Source: Candidatus Thiodiazotropha sp. 'RUGA' (GTDB lineage: Bacteria; Pseudomonadota; Gammaproteobacteria; Chromatiales; Chromatiaceae). From it: a stretch of DNA of 64,000 nt. A program made the position numbers and the translations under genes. The DNA lies in the NCBI GenBank assembly GCA_016842065.1, contig JAEPDS010000002.1:62001-126000 (forward strand), read 5' to 3'. Of this stretch, positions 24,480-31,506 are shown piece after piece (position 1 is the stretch's first letter; each line of letters opens with the position of its first letter). The notes under the pieces were generated by a model. That model worked only from the letters and a program-made list of their open reading frames with translations. It was not told the DNA's origin and made no database searches.

Positions 24480-25469
24480 ATGAACTTTAAAACAACTCTG
24501 ATCGCAACAGTGCTGCTAGGTATTTCAGGCCAGGCTATGGCAGCGGAAGAGCCCATCAAACCGATTAAACCTGTTCAGAGCATCAATCTGGGACAGGTTG
24601 AGTTAGGCAAAAAACTCTATTTTGATCCGCGTCTTTCCAAGTCCGGCTTCATTTCATGTAACTCATGCCACAACCTGAGCATGGGGGGTACCGATAACCT
24701 AAAAACCTCGATCGGCCATAATTGGCAGCAGGGCCCGATCAATGCGCCCACCGTTCTGAACTCCAGCCTGAATGTGGCTCAATTCTGGGACGGCCGGGCT
24801 GCAGACCTGAAAGCACAAGCCGGTGGTCCGATCGCCAATCCGGGGGAGATGGCAGCGACTCATACACTGGCGATTGAGGTGCTGGAATCGATCCCCCAGT
24901 ACGTGATGGAGTTCAAGAAGGTTTTTGGTGTGGATAAAATCACCATCGATGAGGTAACCCAGGCGATTGCGGAATTTGAGAAGACGCTGGTGACCCCCAA
25001 CTCGGATTTTGACAAGTGGTTGCTGGGCGACAAGGCTGCCCTGAATGGCCAGGAGCTGGAAGGTTACAAACTGTTCAAGGAGAGCGGGTGCACCGCCTGC
25101 CATAACGGCGAAGCGGTCGGTGGCAACTCTTTTCAGAAGATGGGTCTGGTCGAGGCCTATCAGACCGATAGCAAGGCAGAGGGTCTGAGTGCGGTGACCG
25201 GTAAGGATGCGGACCGCTTTAAATTCAAAGTACCCACCTTGAGAAATGTGGAGATGACCTACCCCTACTTCCATGATGGCGAAGCGCAAACCCTGAGCGA
25301 AGCCGTCGATGTCATGGGCAGGTTGCAGTTGGGACGTAAATTCACGGATGCGGAGAACGGCCAGATCGTGGCCTTTCTCAAAACTCTGACCGGGGATCAG
25401 CCATCCTTCATGATGCCGATCCTGCCACCTTCAACCGACAATACTCCAGCACCTAAGCCTTTTGACTAA
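24480..25469 (+). CDS. ccpA: Di-haem cytochrome c peroxidase
   Basis: Periplasmic enzyme that reduces hydrogen peroxide to water using electrons from small c-type cytochromes. A cleavable signal ends at GQAMA-AEE. Two haem-binding motifs are seen: CNSCH (about residue 61) and CTACH (about residue 205), with the surrounding family blocks LSKSGFISCNSCH, FWDGRAADLKAQAGGPI, FEKTLVTPNSDFDKWL and KVPTLRNVEMTYPYFHDG. Length 329 is normal. A GTAAAAGGAA ribosome site precedes the ATG. It follows the Fur-like gene in the same direction but has its own promoter. A periplasmic peroxidase next to a cytoplasmic rubrerythrin gives peroxide defence in both compartments. Confidence 0.95.
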   Translation: MNFKTTLIATVLLGISGQAMAAEEPIKPIKPVQSINLGQVELGKKLYFDPRLSKSGFISCNSCHNLSMGGTDNLKTSIGHNWQQGPINAPTVLNSSLNVAQFWDGRAADLKAQAGGPIANPGEMAATHTLAIEVLESIPQYVMEFKKVFGVDKITIDEVTQAIAEFEKTLVTPNSDFDKWLLGDKAALNGQELEGYKLFKESGCTACHNGEAVGGNSFQKMGLVEAYQTDSKAEGLSAVTGKDADRFKFKVPTLRNVEMTYPYFHDGEAQTLSEAVDVMGRLQLGRKFTDAENGQIVAFLKTLTGDQPSFMMPILPPSTDNTPAPKPFD

Positions 25470-25500
25470 GTGACGGAGCAGGTTCTAACTGAACCGCCAC

Positions 25501-25526
25501 GCCACGCACCCTTGCGGGTGCGTGGC
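25501..25526. terminator. Hairpin between convergent ccpA and glk
   Basis: GCCACGCACCC and GGGTGCGTGGC form a perfect 11-bp stem with a TTGC loop in the 71-base gap between two convergent genes. It is well placed to end transcripts from both sides, although only short T-stretches follow. Confidence 0.65.
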
Positions 25527-25540
25527 TGATTTCGGCCTGA

Positions 25541-26527
25541 TCAATCCTGCAACTCTGCAAAGTGGGCCGCACCCATCAGTGCCGTCTTATCATTCAGAAT
25601 CACCCTCACCGGCATTGCCGTGACGATGTGTTGCATGCGGCCTTTGGCCAGAAAAGCCTGCATGAACTGACCCTCTTTCAGCAGCGGTAGTATTTGCGGT
25701 GCGATACCGCCGCCCAGATAGACGCCCCCGGTGGCCATGATCTTCAAGGCATGATTGCTGGCCTCACGACCATAGAATTCGATGAACAGCGCCATGGTTT
25801 CCGTTGCGATCGGATCCGCTTTGTCGATGGCGGCACGGGATACCGCAGGCGCCACACCGATCTGGTTGATCTGCTGTTGCAGCCATTGCGGGGTTGGGGC
25901 CGATCGATATTGAAGCAGAAAGGCGTAGATATTCTCTATTCCAGGGCCTGAGACAAGGCGCTCCCAGCTGACATGACCATACTGCTGCGCAAGACTTTCA
26001 TAGAGTGCGTACTCCAGTGCGGAGTTGGCGCTGAAATCCGTATGTCCACCTTCGGAAGGGAAGGGGTTGTATCGACTGCCATCCCAATAGAGCCCAGCCT
26101 CGCCAAGGCCGGTGCCGGCCGAGATGATCGAGCGGTTGCCAGAGGCGTTCACGGCCCCGGCATTGAGGCTGTGAATATCGGACTCGTGCAGGGTATCAAT
26201 GCCCCAGGCATTGGCCTCAAGATCATTCAACAACCAAACCTGATCAAAGCCGAACTGTTGTTTCACCGACTGGGCGGAGACCAGCCAGGGCAGGTTGGTC
26301 GTTTCGCAGACCTGATCGATGACCGGTCCGGCCAGTCCGAAGCAGGCACGCTGAATATCTTTCAGCCTGTGCTGTTCAAGAAACTGCTCGAGAATCGATT
26401 CAATGGTTGGATGGGCCGGGCTCGGATAGCTGGCTTCGATGATCGCTTGCTCAGGCTTGTCGCCTGTGGAGTCGAACAGTGCCAGTCGGGTATTGGTTCC
26501 ACCGATATCGCCTGCCAATATCTGCAT
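25541..26527 (-). CDS. glk: Glucokinase
   Basis: Phosphorylates glucose to glucose-6-phosphate with ATP. It belongs to the proteobacterial Glk family (ASKHA fold): phosphate loop GDIGGTNTRLALF at the N-terminus, NLPWLVSAQSVKQQFG, LLNDLEANAWGI with the catalytic Asp, ISAGTGLGEAGLYW, PSEGGHTDFS, and GGVYLGGGIAPQIL near the C-terminus. Length 328 is typical. Start at 26527 with AGGTTATAG upstream. It is divergent from uvrD; only 48 bases separate the two start codons, so their promoters must overlap. It is convergent with ccpA. Confidence 0.95.
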   Translation of the reverse strand: MQILAGDIGGTNTRLALFDSTGDKPEQAIIEASYPSPAHPTIESILEQFLEQHRLKDIQRACFGLAGPVIDQVCETTNLPWLVSAQSVKQQFGFDQVWLLNDLEANAWGIDTLHESDIHSLNAGAVNASGNRSIISAGTGLGEAGLYWDGSRYNPFPSEGGHTDFSANSALEYALYESLAQQYGHVSWERLVSGPGIENIYAFLLQYRSAPTPQWLQQQINQIGVAPAVSRAAIDKADPIATETMALFIEFYGREASNHALKIMATGGVYLGGGIAPQILPLLKEGQFMQAFLAKGRMQHIVTAMPVRVILNDKTALMGAAHFAELQD

Positions 26528-26575
26528 CTATAACCTCACTGGTAAATAAACGGGTTTGATGCGTATCATACCCGG

Positions 26576-28732
26576 ATGGATGTCTCACCCATACTCGATC
26601 CTCTCAATGATGCACAACGGGAAGCGGTAACCGCACCGGTCGGCAGCCTGTTGGTGCTGGCTGGCGCCGGCAGTGGCAAAACCCGGGTACTGGTCCATCG
26701 AATTGCCTGGTTGCTGAGCGTAGAACAGATCACCCCCTGGTCGATCATGGCCGTCACCTTTACCAACAAGGCGGCCAAGGAGATGCGGAATCGTATCGAA
26801 GAGCTGCTCGGTCAGCCGATCGGAGGTATGTGGGTCGGCACATTTCACGGCCTTGCCCATCGACTGCTGCGTGGTCACTGGAAGGAGGCCGGGTTGCCAC
26901 AGAATTTTCAGATTCTCGATTCGGATGATCAGTTTCGCTTGATCAAACGCCTGCTGAAGAGCCTCGATCTGGATGAGGCGCGCTGGCCGCCGCGACAGGT
27001 GCAGTGGTTTATCAACGGGCGCAAGGATGAAGGTCTGCGTGCCCAGCATCTGGATGATGGGGGGGATCCCTATCAGCGACAGATGATTCGCATCTACAGT
27101 GAGTATCAGGCCGCCTGCGAGCGGGGAGGCCAGGTGGATTTTGCTGAACTGCTGCTGCGCGCCCATGAGCTGATGCGGGATCGGGCCGATCTGTTGCAAC
27201 ACTACCAGAACCGATTCCAGCATCTGCTGGTGGATGAATTTCAGGACACCAACACGATCCAGTATGCCTGGTTGAGATTGCTTGCGGGCAAGCAGAGTCA
27301 TCTGTTCATCGTCGGTGATGACGATCAGTCGATCTATGGCTGGCGCGGTGCCCGGGTGGAGAATATCCAGAGTTTCCAGAGCCATTATAAATCGGCGAAA
27401 CTGGTGCGCCTGGAGCAGAACTACCGCTCCACCGGCAATATCCTGAATGCAGCCAATGCACTGATCAACAACAACCCTTCGCGGCTCGGCAAGCAGCTCT
27501 GGACAGAGGATTGCGAAGGCGAGCCGATCAATCTCTACGGCGCCTTCAATGAGATCGATGAGGCCCGGTTTGTGGTGGAGCGAATCCGGCAGTACACCGA
27601 AGAGGGCCACGCCCGTACCGAGGTGGCGATTCTCTATCGGACCACGGCCCAGTCGCGGCTGTTTGAAGAGGCGCTGATCCAGTCCGGGGTTCCCTATCGG
27701 GTGTATGGTGGATTGCGATTTTTTGAACGGGCGGAGATCAAAGACGCCCTGGCCTATCTGCGTCTGCTGAGTAACTTCCATGACGACAGCGGTTTCGAGC
27801 GGGCGGTGAATATGCCGCCGCGAGGCATTGGTGCCAAAACCATGGAGGCGTTGCGCAGTCACGCCAGGATGTTCGACTGTTCTCTCTGGCAGGCGGCCAG
27901 TGAGCTGGTAGAGGGCGGTGCTATGGCGAAGCGAGCCGCCACGGCCCTGCAGAAGTTTATCGACCTGCTGGAAGAGTTGAAGGTCGAAACCAGAGACCTG
28001 ACACTCGCCGAGAAGGTGGATCAGGTGTTGACCGCCAGCGGTCTGCCGGAGCACTTTGCCAAGAGCCGCGATGGCAAAGGGATTGATCGTAAGGAGAACC
28101 TGGAAGAGCTGGTCAATGCCACCCGTCAGTTTGAATGGGGTGAGGATGATGAGCTGGAGGAGCTGGATGCCTTTCTCTCCCACGCTGCGCTGGAAGCGGG
28201 TGAGGCCCAGGGGGACCCCTATGAGGATTGTGTCCAGCTGATGACGCTCCATTCCGCCAAGGGACTTGAGTTTCCACTGGTTTTTCTTGTTGGCATGGAA
28301 GAGGGGCTGTTTCCTCACAGCATGTCGGCGGATGATCCCACCCGCCTCGAAGAGGAGCGCAGACTCTGTTATGTGGGCATCACCCGGGCGATGAAGGTAC
28401 TCTATCTGAGTCATGCGGAGAGTCGACGGCTGCATGGCAGTGACAGTTATCCCCTGCCCTCCAGATTCATTCGCGAGATCCCCGCTGAGCTGATGCGGGA
28501 GGTACGGGCCGGACCGGCAAGCAGTCAACCGATCTATGGCGACTCGCCCTACCTTGAAACCACCCAGCAGTGCGGGTTTAATCTGGGACAACGGGTATGC
28601 CATGCTAAATTTGGTGAAGGTGTGGTGCTGAACGCAGAGGGTCAAGGGCAGAGTGCCCGGGTGCAGGTTAACTTTGAAGAGGTTGGTACCAAGTGGCTGG
28701 TGGTTGCTTACGCCAACCTGTCACCTTGCTAG
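26576..28732 (+). CDS. uvrD: DNA helicase II (UvrD)
   Basis: Superfamily 1A 3'-5' helicase acting in nucleotide-excision and mismatch repair. All SF1 motifs are seen: LNDAQREAV (Q motif), AGAGSGKTRVL (Walker A, motif I), FTNKAAKEM (Ia), LLVDEFQDTN (II), VGDDDQSIYGWRGA (III), EQNYRS (IV), TLHSAKGLEF (V) and VGITRA (VI). The C-terminal segment (LGQRVCHAKFGEGVVLN) is the UvrD-type Tudor-like tail that distinguishes it from Rep. The ATG at 26576 matches the family N-terminus (MDVSxxLDxLN). Its TAG stop is also the first TAG of a dispersed TAGGGCC repeat, so the last codon context may derive from insertion. Confidence 0.95.
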   Translation: MDVSPILDPLNDAQREAVTAPVGSLLVLAGAGSGKTRVLVHRIAWLLSVEQITPWSIMAVTFTNKAAKEMRNRIEELLGQPIGGMWVGTFHGLAHRLLRGHWKEAGLPQNFQILDSDDQFRLIKRLLKSLDLDEARWPPRQVQWFINGRKDEGLRAQHLDDGGDPYQRQMIRIYSEYQAACERGGQVDFAELLLRAHELMRDRADLLQHYQNRFQHLLVDEFQDTNTIQYAWLRLLAGKQSHLFIVGDDDQSIYGWRGARVENIQSFQSHYKSAKLVRLEQNYRSTGNILNAANALINNNPSRLGKQLWTEDCEGEPINLYGAFNEIDEARFVVERIRQYTEEGHARTEVAILYRTTAQSRLFEEALIQSGVPYRVYGGLRFFERAEIKDALAYLRLLSNFHDDSGFERAVNMPPRGIGAKTMEALRSHARMFDCSLWQAASELVEGGAMAKRAATALQKFIDLLEELKVETRDLTLAEKVDQVLTASGLPEHFAKSRDGKGIDRKENLEELVNATRQFEWGEDDELEELDAFLSHAALEAGEAQGDPYEDCVQLMTLHSAKGLEFPLVFLVGMEEGLFPHSMSADDPTRLEEERRLCYVGITRAMKVLYLSHAESRRLHGSDSYPLPSRFIREIPAELMREVRAGPASSQPIYGDSPYLETTQQCGFNLGQRVCHAKFGEGVVLNAEGQGQSARVQVNFEEVGTKWLVVAYANLSPC

Positions 28733-28761
28733 GGCCGATTGGATCAGTGGTAACAGGTCCT
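28730..28761. repeat. TAGGGCC repeat copy on the uvrD stop codon
   Basis: TAGGGCCGATTGGATCAG, then TGGTAACAGGTCCT, corresponds to the right-hand arm of the MITE-like element with about five changes. It begins at the TAG stop of uvrD. This is the same relationship to a stop codon as at 21599. Confidence 0.6.
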
Positions 28762-28825
28762 GGTTATTTCAATAGGCAAAAAATAAGCAGATCTAATAGC
28801 AATAACAGACAGACCGGAGGGTTAC

Positions 28826-29911
28826 ATGAAACGTCGTGAATTTATTACAAAGGTTGGTGCCGGCGCACTGGCGACCGGTGTTGGCCTCTCCACAGCCAGC
28901 GTTGCCGAGGCGAAAGCCAAGATCAAATGGAAGATGGTGACCACCTGGCCGAAGAACTTTCCCGGTCTGGGAACCGGTGCCAACAAGCTGGCCGAGGTGA
29001 TCAATGAGATGAGTGGCGGGCGGATGCATGTCAAAGTCTATGGCGCCAAAGAGCTGGTGCCCGCCTTCGAGGTGTTTGATGCGGTTGCCAGTGGTACCGC
29101 TGAGATGGGTCACGGTGCGGCTTACTACTGGAAAGGCAAGAGTGAAACGGCACAGTTCTTCTCTACCGTGCCTTTCGGTCTGACCGCCCAGGAGATGAAC
29201 GGCTGGCTCTATTTCGGCGGTGGACTGGAGATGTGGCAGGAGCTCTACAAGCCGTTTGGCCTGATCCCGGCGCCGGGTGGCAATACCGGTATGCAGATGG
29301 GGGGCTGGTTCAATAAGGAGATCAACAGCGTTGCTGATCTGAAAGGCCTGAAGATGCGAATTCCGGGATTGGGCGGAGAGGTGCTGAAACGGGCCGGAGG
29401 GACACCGGTCAACCTGCCGGGTGGTGAACTCTTCACCTCGTTGCAGTCCGGTGCAATCGATGCCACCGAGTGGGTGAATCCCTACAACGACCTGGCGTTC
29501 GGTCTCTTCAAGGCGGCCAAGTACTACTACTTTCCGGGATTCCATGAGCCCGGCACCACCCTTGAGGCAATCATCAACGAGAAGGCGTTCAATGCGTTGC
29601 CCAAGGATCTGCAGGCGATCGTACTGAATGCCTGTAAGGTAGCCAACCAGGAGATGCTGGCCGAATACACCGCACGTAATCCTGCGGCGCTGAAGACCCT
29701 GGTTGAGAAACACAAGGTCGATATCCGTATCTACCCGGACGACGTATTGGCCACCTTGCGCAAGTTCTCCAGCGAAGTGGTTGAGGAACTGGCCGCCAAG
29801 GATGCCTTCGCCAAGAAGGTCTACAACTCCTATATGAACTTTCTCAAGGGCTCAAGGGAGTGGGGATCGATATCCGACTTCGCCTATTTGAAGGCCAGAG
29901 ACAAAGGCTGA
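28826..29911 (+). CDS. TRAP transporter substrate-binding protein, orphan
   Basis: A 361-residue periplasmic solute receptor of the DctP/TakP group. The N-terminus carries a twin-arginine signal (MKRREFITKVGAGALATG), so it is probably exported folded. Family blocks: KWKMVTTWPKNFPGLGTGANKL, FEVFDAVASGTAEMGHGAAYYW, LKGLKMRIPGLGGEVLKRAGG with the carboxylate-binding Arg, and DATEWVNPYNDLAFG. The closest style is the TakP-like receptors for 2-oxo acids or lactate-type carboxylates; the substrate is not certain. No membrane subunits (DctQ/DctM) flank it, so it must work with a permease encoded elsewhere. Start at 28826, with a GGAGGG-type ribosome site (ACCGGAGGGTTAC). Confidence 0.93.
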   Translation: MKRREFITKVGAGALATGVGLSTASVAEAKAKIKWKMVTTWPKNFPGLGTGANKLAEVINEMSGGRMHVKVYGAKELVPAFEVFDAVASGTAEMGHGAAYYWKGKSETAQFFSTVPFGLTAQEMNGWLYFGGGLEMWQELYKPFGLIPAPGGNTGMQMGGWFNKEINSVADLKGLKMRIPGLGGEVLKRAGGTPVNLPGGELFTSLQSGAIDATEWVNPYNDLAFGLFKAAKYYYFPGFHEPGTTLEAIINEKAFNALPKDLQAIVLNACKVANQEMLAEYTARNPAALKTLVEKHKVDIRIYPDDVLATLRKFSSEVVEELAAKDAFAKKVYNSYMNFLKGSREWGSISDFAYLKARDKG

Positions 29912-29934
29912 TGTGATTGATTGCTAGCCGCGAA

Positions 29935-30047
29935 TAGACGCAAAACACCGCGAATTGCCGCAAATGGAATGAGGCTTATCTGGCCTCGATGAACATTCAA
30001 TCATTTGCGTCAGTTGGCGGTGATTCGCCTCCATTTGCGGTAATCAC
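29935..30047. repeat. Intergenic inverted repeat of the CCGCAAAT family
   Basis: CCGCGAATAGACGCAAAACACCG with ATTGCCGCAAATGG on the left is mirrored by CATTTGCGTCAGTTGGCGGTGA with CTCCATTTGCGGTAA on the right. It fills the gap between the TRAP receptor gene and hemW. It shares its CCGC(A/G)AAT and (A/G)ACGC words with the elements at 7424 and 38983. Confidence 0.6.
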
Positions 30048-30090
30048 AAAAACCATATAACGACCTGTCAGTAGAGTCGGTAAGCCGAAA

Positions 30091-31233
30091 GTGATCTCCC
30101 CTCCCCTGTCACTCTATATCCACATCCCCTGGTGTGTGCGCAAATGTCCCTATTGCGACTTCAACTCCCACGCGGTTAAACAGGATTTGCCTGAGCAGGC
30201 CTATGTGGATGCACTGCTGAATGATCTGAGTCTGGACAGCGAGCTGATCGACAGCCGGCAGCTCTCATCGATCTTCATCGGCGGCGGGACTCCAAGTCTG
30301 TTCTCGTCCGCAGCCATTGCCAGATTGCTGGAAGGGATTGAGCGGCGGTTTGCCTTTACCGAGTCGATGGAGATCACCCTGGAAGCCAATCCGGGCGCCG
30401 TGGAAGCCGGCTCCTTTGCCGGTTACCGGCAGGCCGGGGTGAATCGTCTCTCGTTGGGTTTTCAGAGTCTGCAAACATCGATGTTGCAGGCATTGGGCAG
30501 AATTCACTCCCCTCAGGAGGCACAAAACGCTTTTGCGCAGGCGAGAAAGGCGGGTTTTGACAACATCAATATCGACCTGATGTTTGGCCTGCCTGAGCAG
30601 ACCCTGGGGATGGCGGAAGTGGATCTGGCGGCGGCGATCGAACTCGACAGTGAGCACCTCTCCTACTATCAACTGACCCTGGAACCCAATACCCCATTTC
30701 ACCATGCACCACCGGCCGTACCGGATGATGAGCAACTCTGGCTGATGCAACAACAGGGGATGGAACGGCTCGCCAATGCCGGCTACCGCCACTACGAAGT
30801 TTCCGCCTATGCACGACAGGGTCGTGAGTGCAGGCACAATATGAACTACTGGCGGTTTGGCGACTATCTGGGAATCGGCGCTGGAGCTCATGCCAAGATG
30901 AGCCTGGCCGATGGCCGTGTAAAACGCTTCTGGAAGCGCCGCCATCCAGACGCCTATCTTGCCGCGGACCAAACCTCCGACTTCATCCAGGGCGAGCGCT
31001 TGCTTGCTGAGGAGGACCTGGTGGTGGAGTTCATGATGAATGCGCTGCGTCTGCTTGAAGGGGTGGAGCTGAATCTGTTCGAGAGCCACACAGGAGTCGC
31101 TCTAGAAAAGATCGAAACAGCGTTGCAGCAGGCTGTGGCGCGGGAATTGATGCTGCCCGTTGAGCAGCGGCTCTGTCCCTCCTCGTTGGGGCAGAGATTC
31201 CTGAATGACCTGATCTCGCTGTTCTCAAGTTAA
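30091..31233 (+). CDS. hemW: HemW, haem-chaperone radical SAM protein
   Basis: Radical SAM protein formerly annotated as oxygen-independent coproporphyrinogen III oxidase-like; HemW is now known to bind and transfer haem. The Fe-S site is WCVRKCPYCDFNSH (Cys15, Cys19, Cys22), followed by FIGGGTPSLF, EITLEANPGAVE, RLSLGFQS, NINIDLMFGLPEQT and YEVSAYARQGRECRHNMNYW. The CDFNSH wording and absence of the extra HemN N-terminal region identify HemW rather than HemN. It starts at GTG 30091 because the family homology (SLYIHIPWC) begins within seven residues; a clear ribosome site is lacking. It is monocistronic. Confidence 0.94.
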   Translation: MISPPLSLYIHIPWCVRKCPYCDFNSHAVKQDLPEQAYVDALLNDLSLDSELIDSRQLSSIFIGGGTPSLFSSAAIARLLEGIERRFAFTESMEITLEANPGAVEAGSFAGYRQAGVNRLSLGFQSLQTSMLQALGRIHSPQEAQNAFAQARKAGFDNINIDLMFGLPEQTLGMAEVDLAAAIELDSEHLSYYQLTLEPNTPFHHAPPAVPDDEQLWLMQQQGMERLANAGYRHYEVSAYARQGRECRHNMNYWRFGDYLGIGAGAHAKMSLADGRVKRFWKRRHPDAYLAADQTSDFIQGERLLAEEDLVVEFMMNALRLLEGVELNLFESHTGVALEKIETALQQAVARELMLPVEQRLCPSSLGQRFLNDLISLFSS

Positions 31234-31506
31234 CATGACTTCTTAACAAGAATTTGACCAAAGTGCCCTAACATATTAAATTTATAGGTCTATCCCATAA
31301 AATGGGGTAGGTGGCAACACCAGGAGTCAGTAGATACCTCTCGTCTAATCTGGATACGCGAGCTGTTTTGCAGGGAGCAGTGTGGAACCCTTGCATTGAT
31401 AGGTTCCAGTGAATGGTGGATTGCTGTCTGTGCCGTCAGTGCAATCGCCTGATTCCAGCCAATGGTTTTGGGAGGAGCTTGAGCGCTTGTGCGCTGCGGC
31501 TGAATA

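Noticed and set aside
26585-28645. 686-residue minus-strand frame
   Set aside because: It lies wholly antisense to uvrD, whose helicase motifs are unmistakable; long antisense frames are common in GC-biased coding DNA.
31234-31506. Cyclic-di-GMP riboswitch upstream of the GGDEF-EAL gene
   Set aside because: A small hairpin (GGAACCC...GGTTCC) is present, but the conserved GEMM core and tetraloop receptor could not be found.
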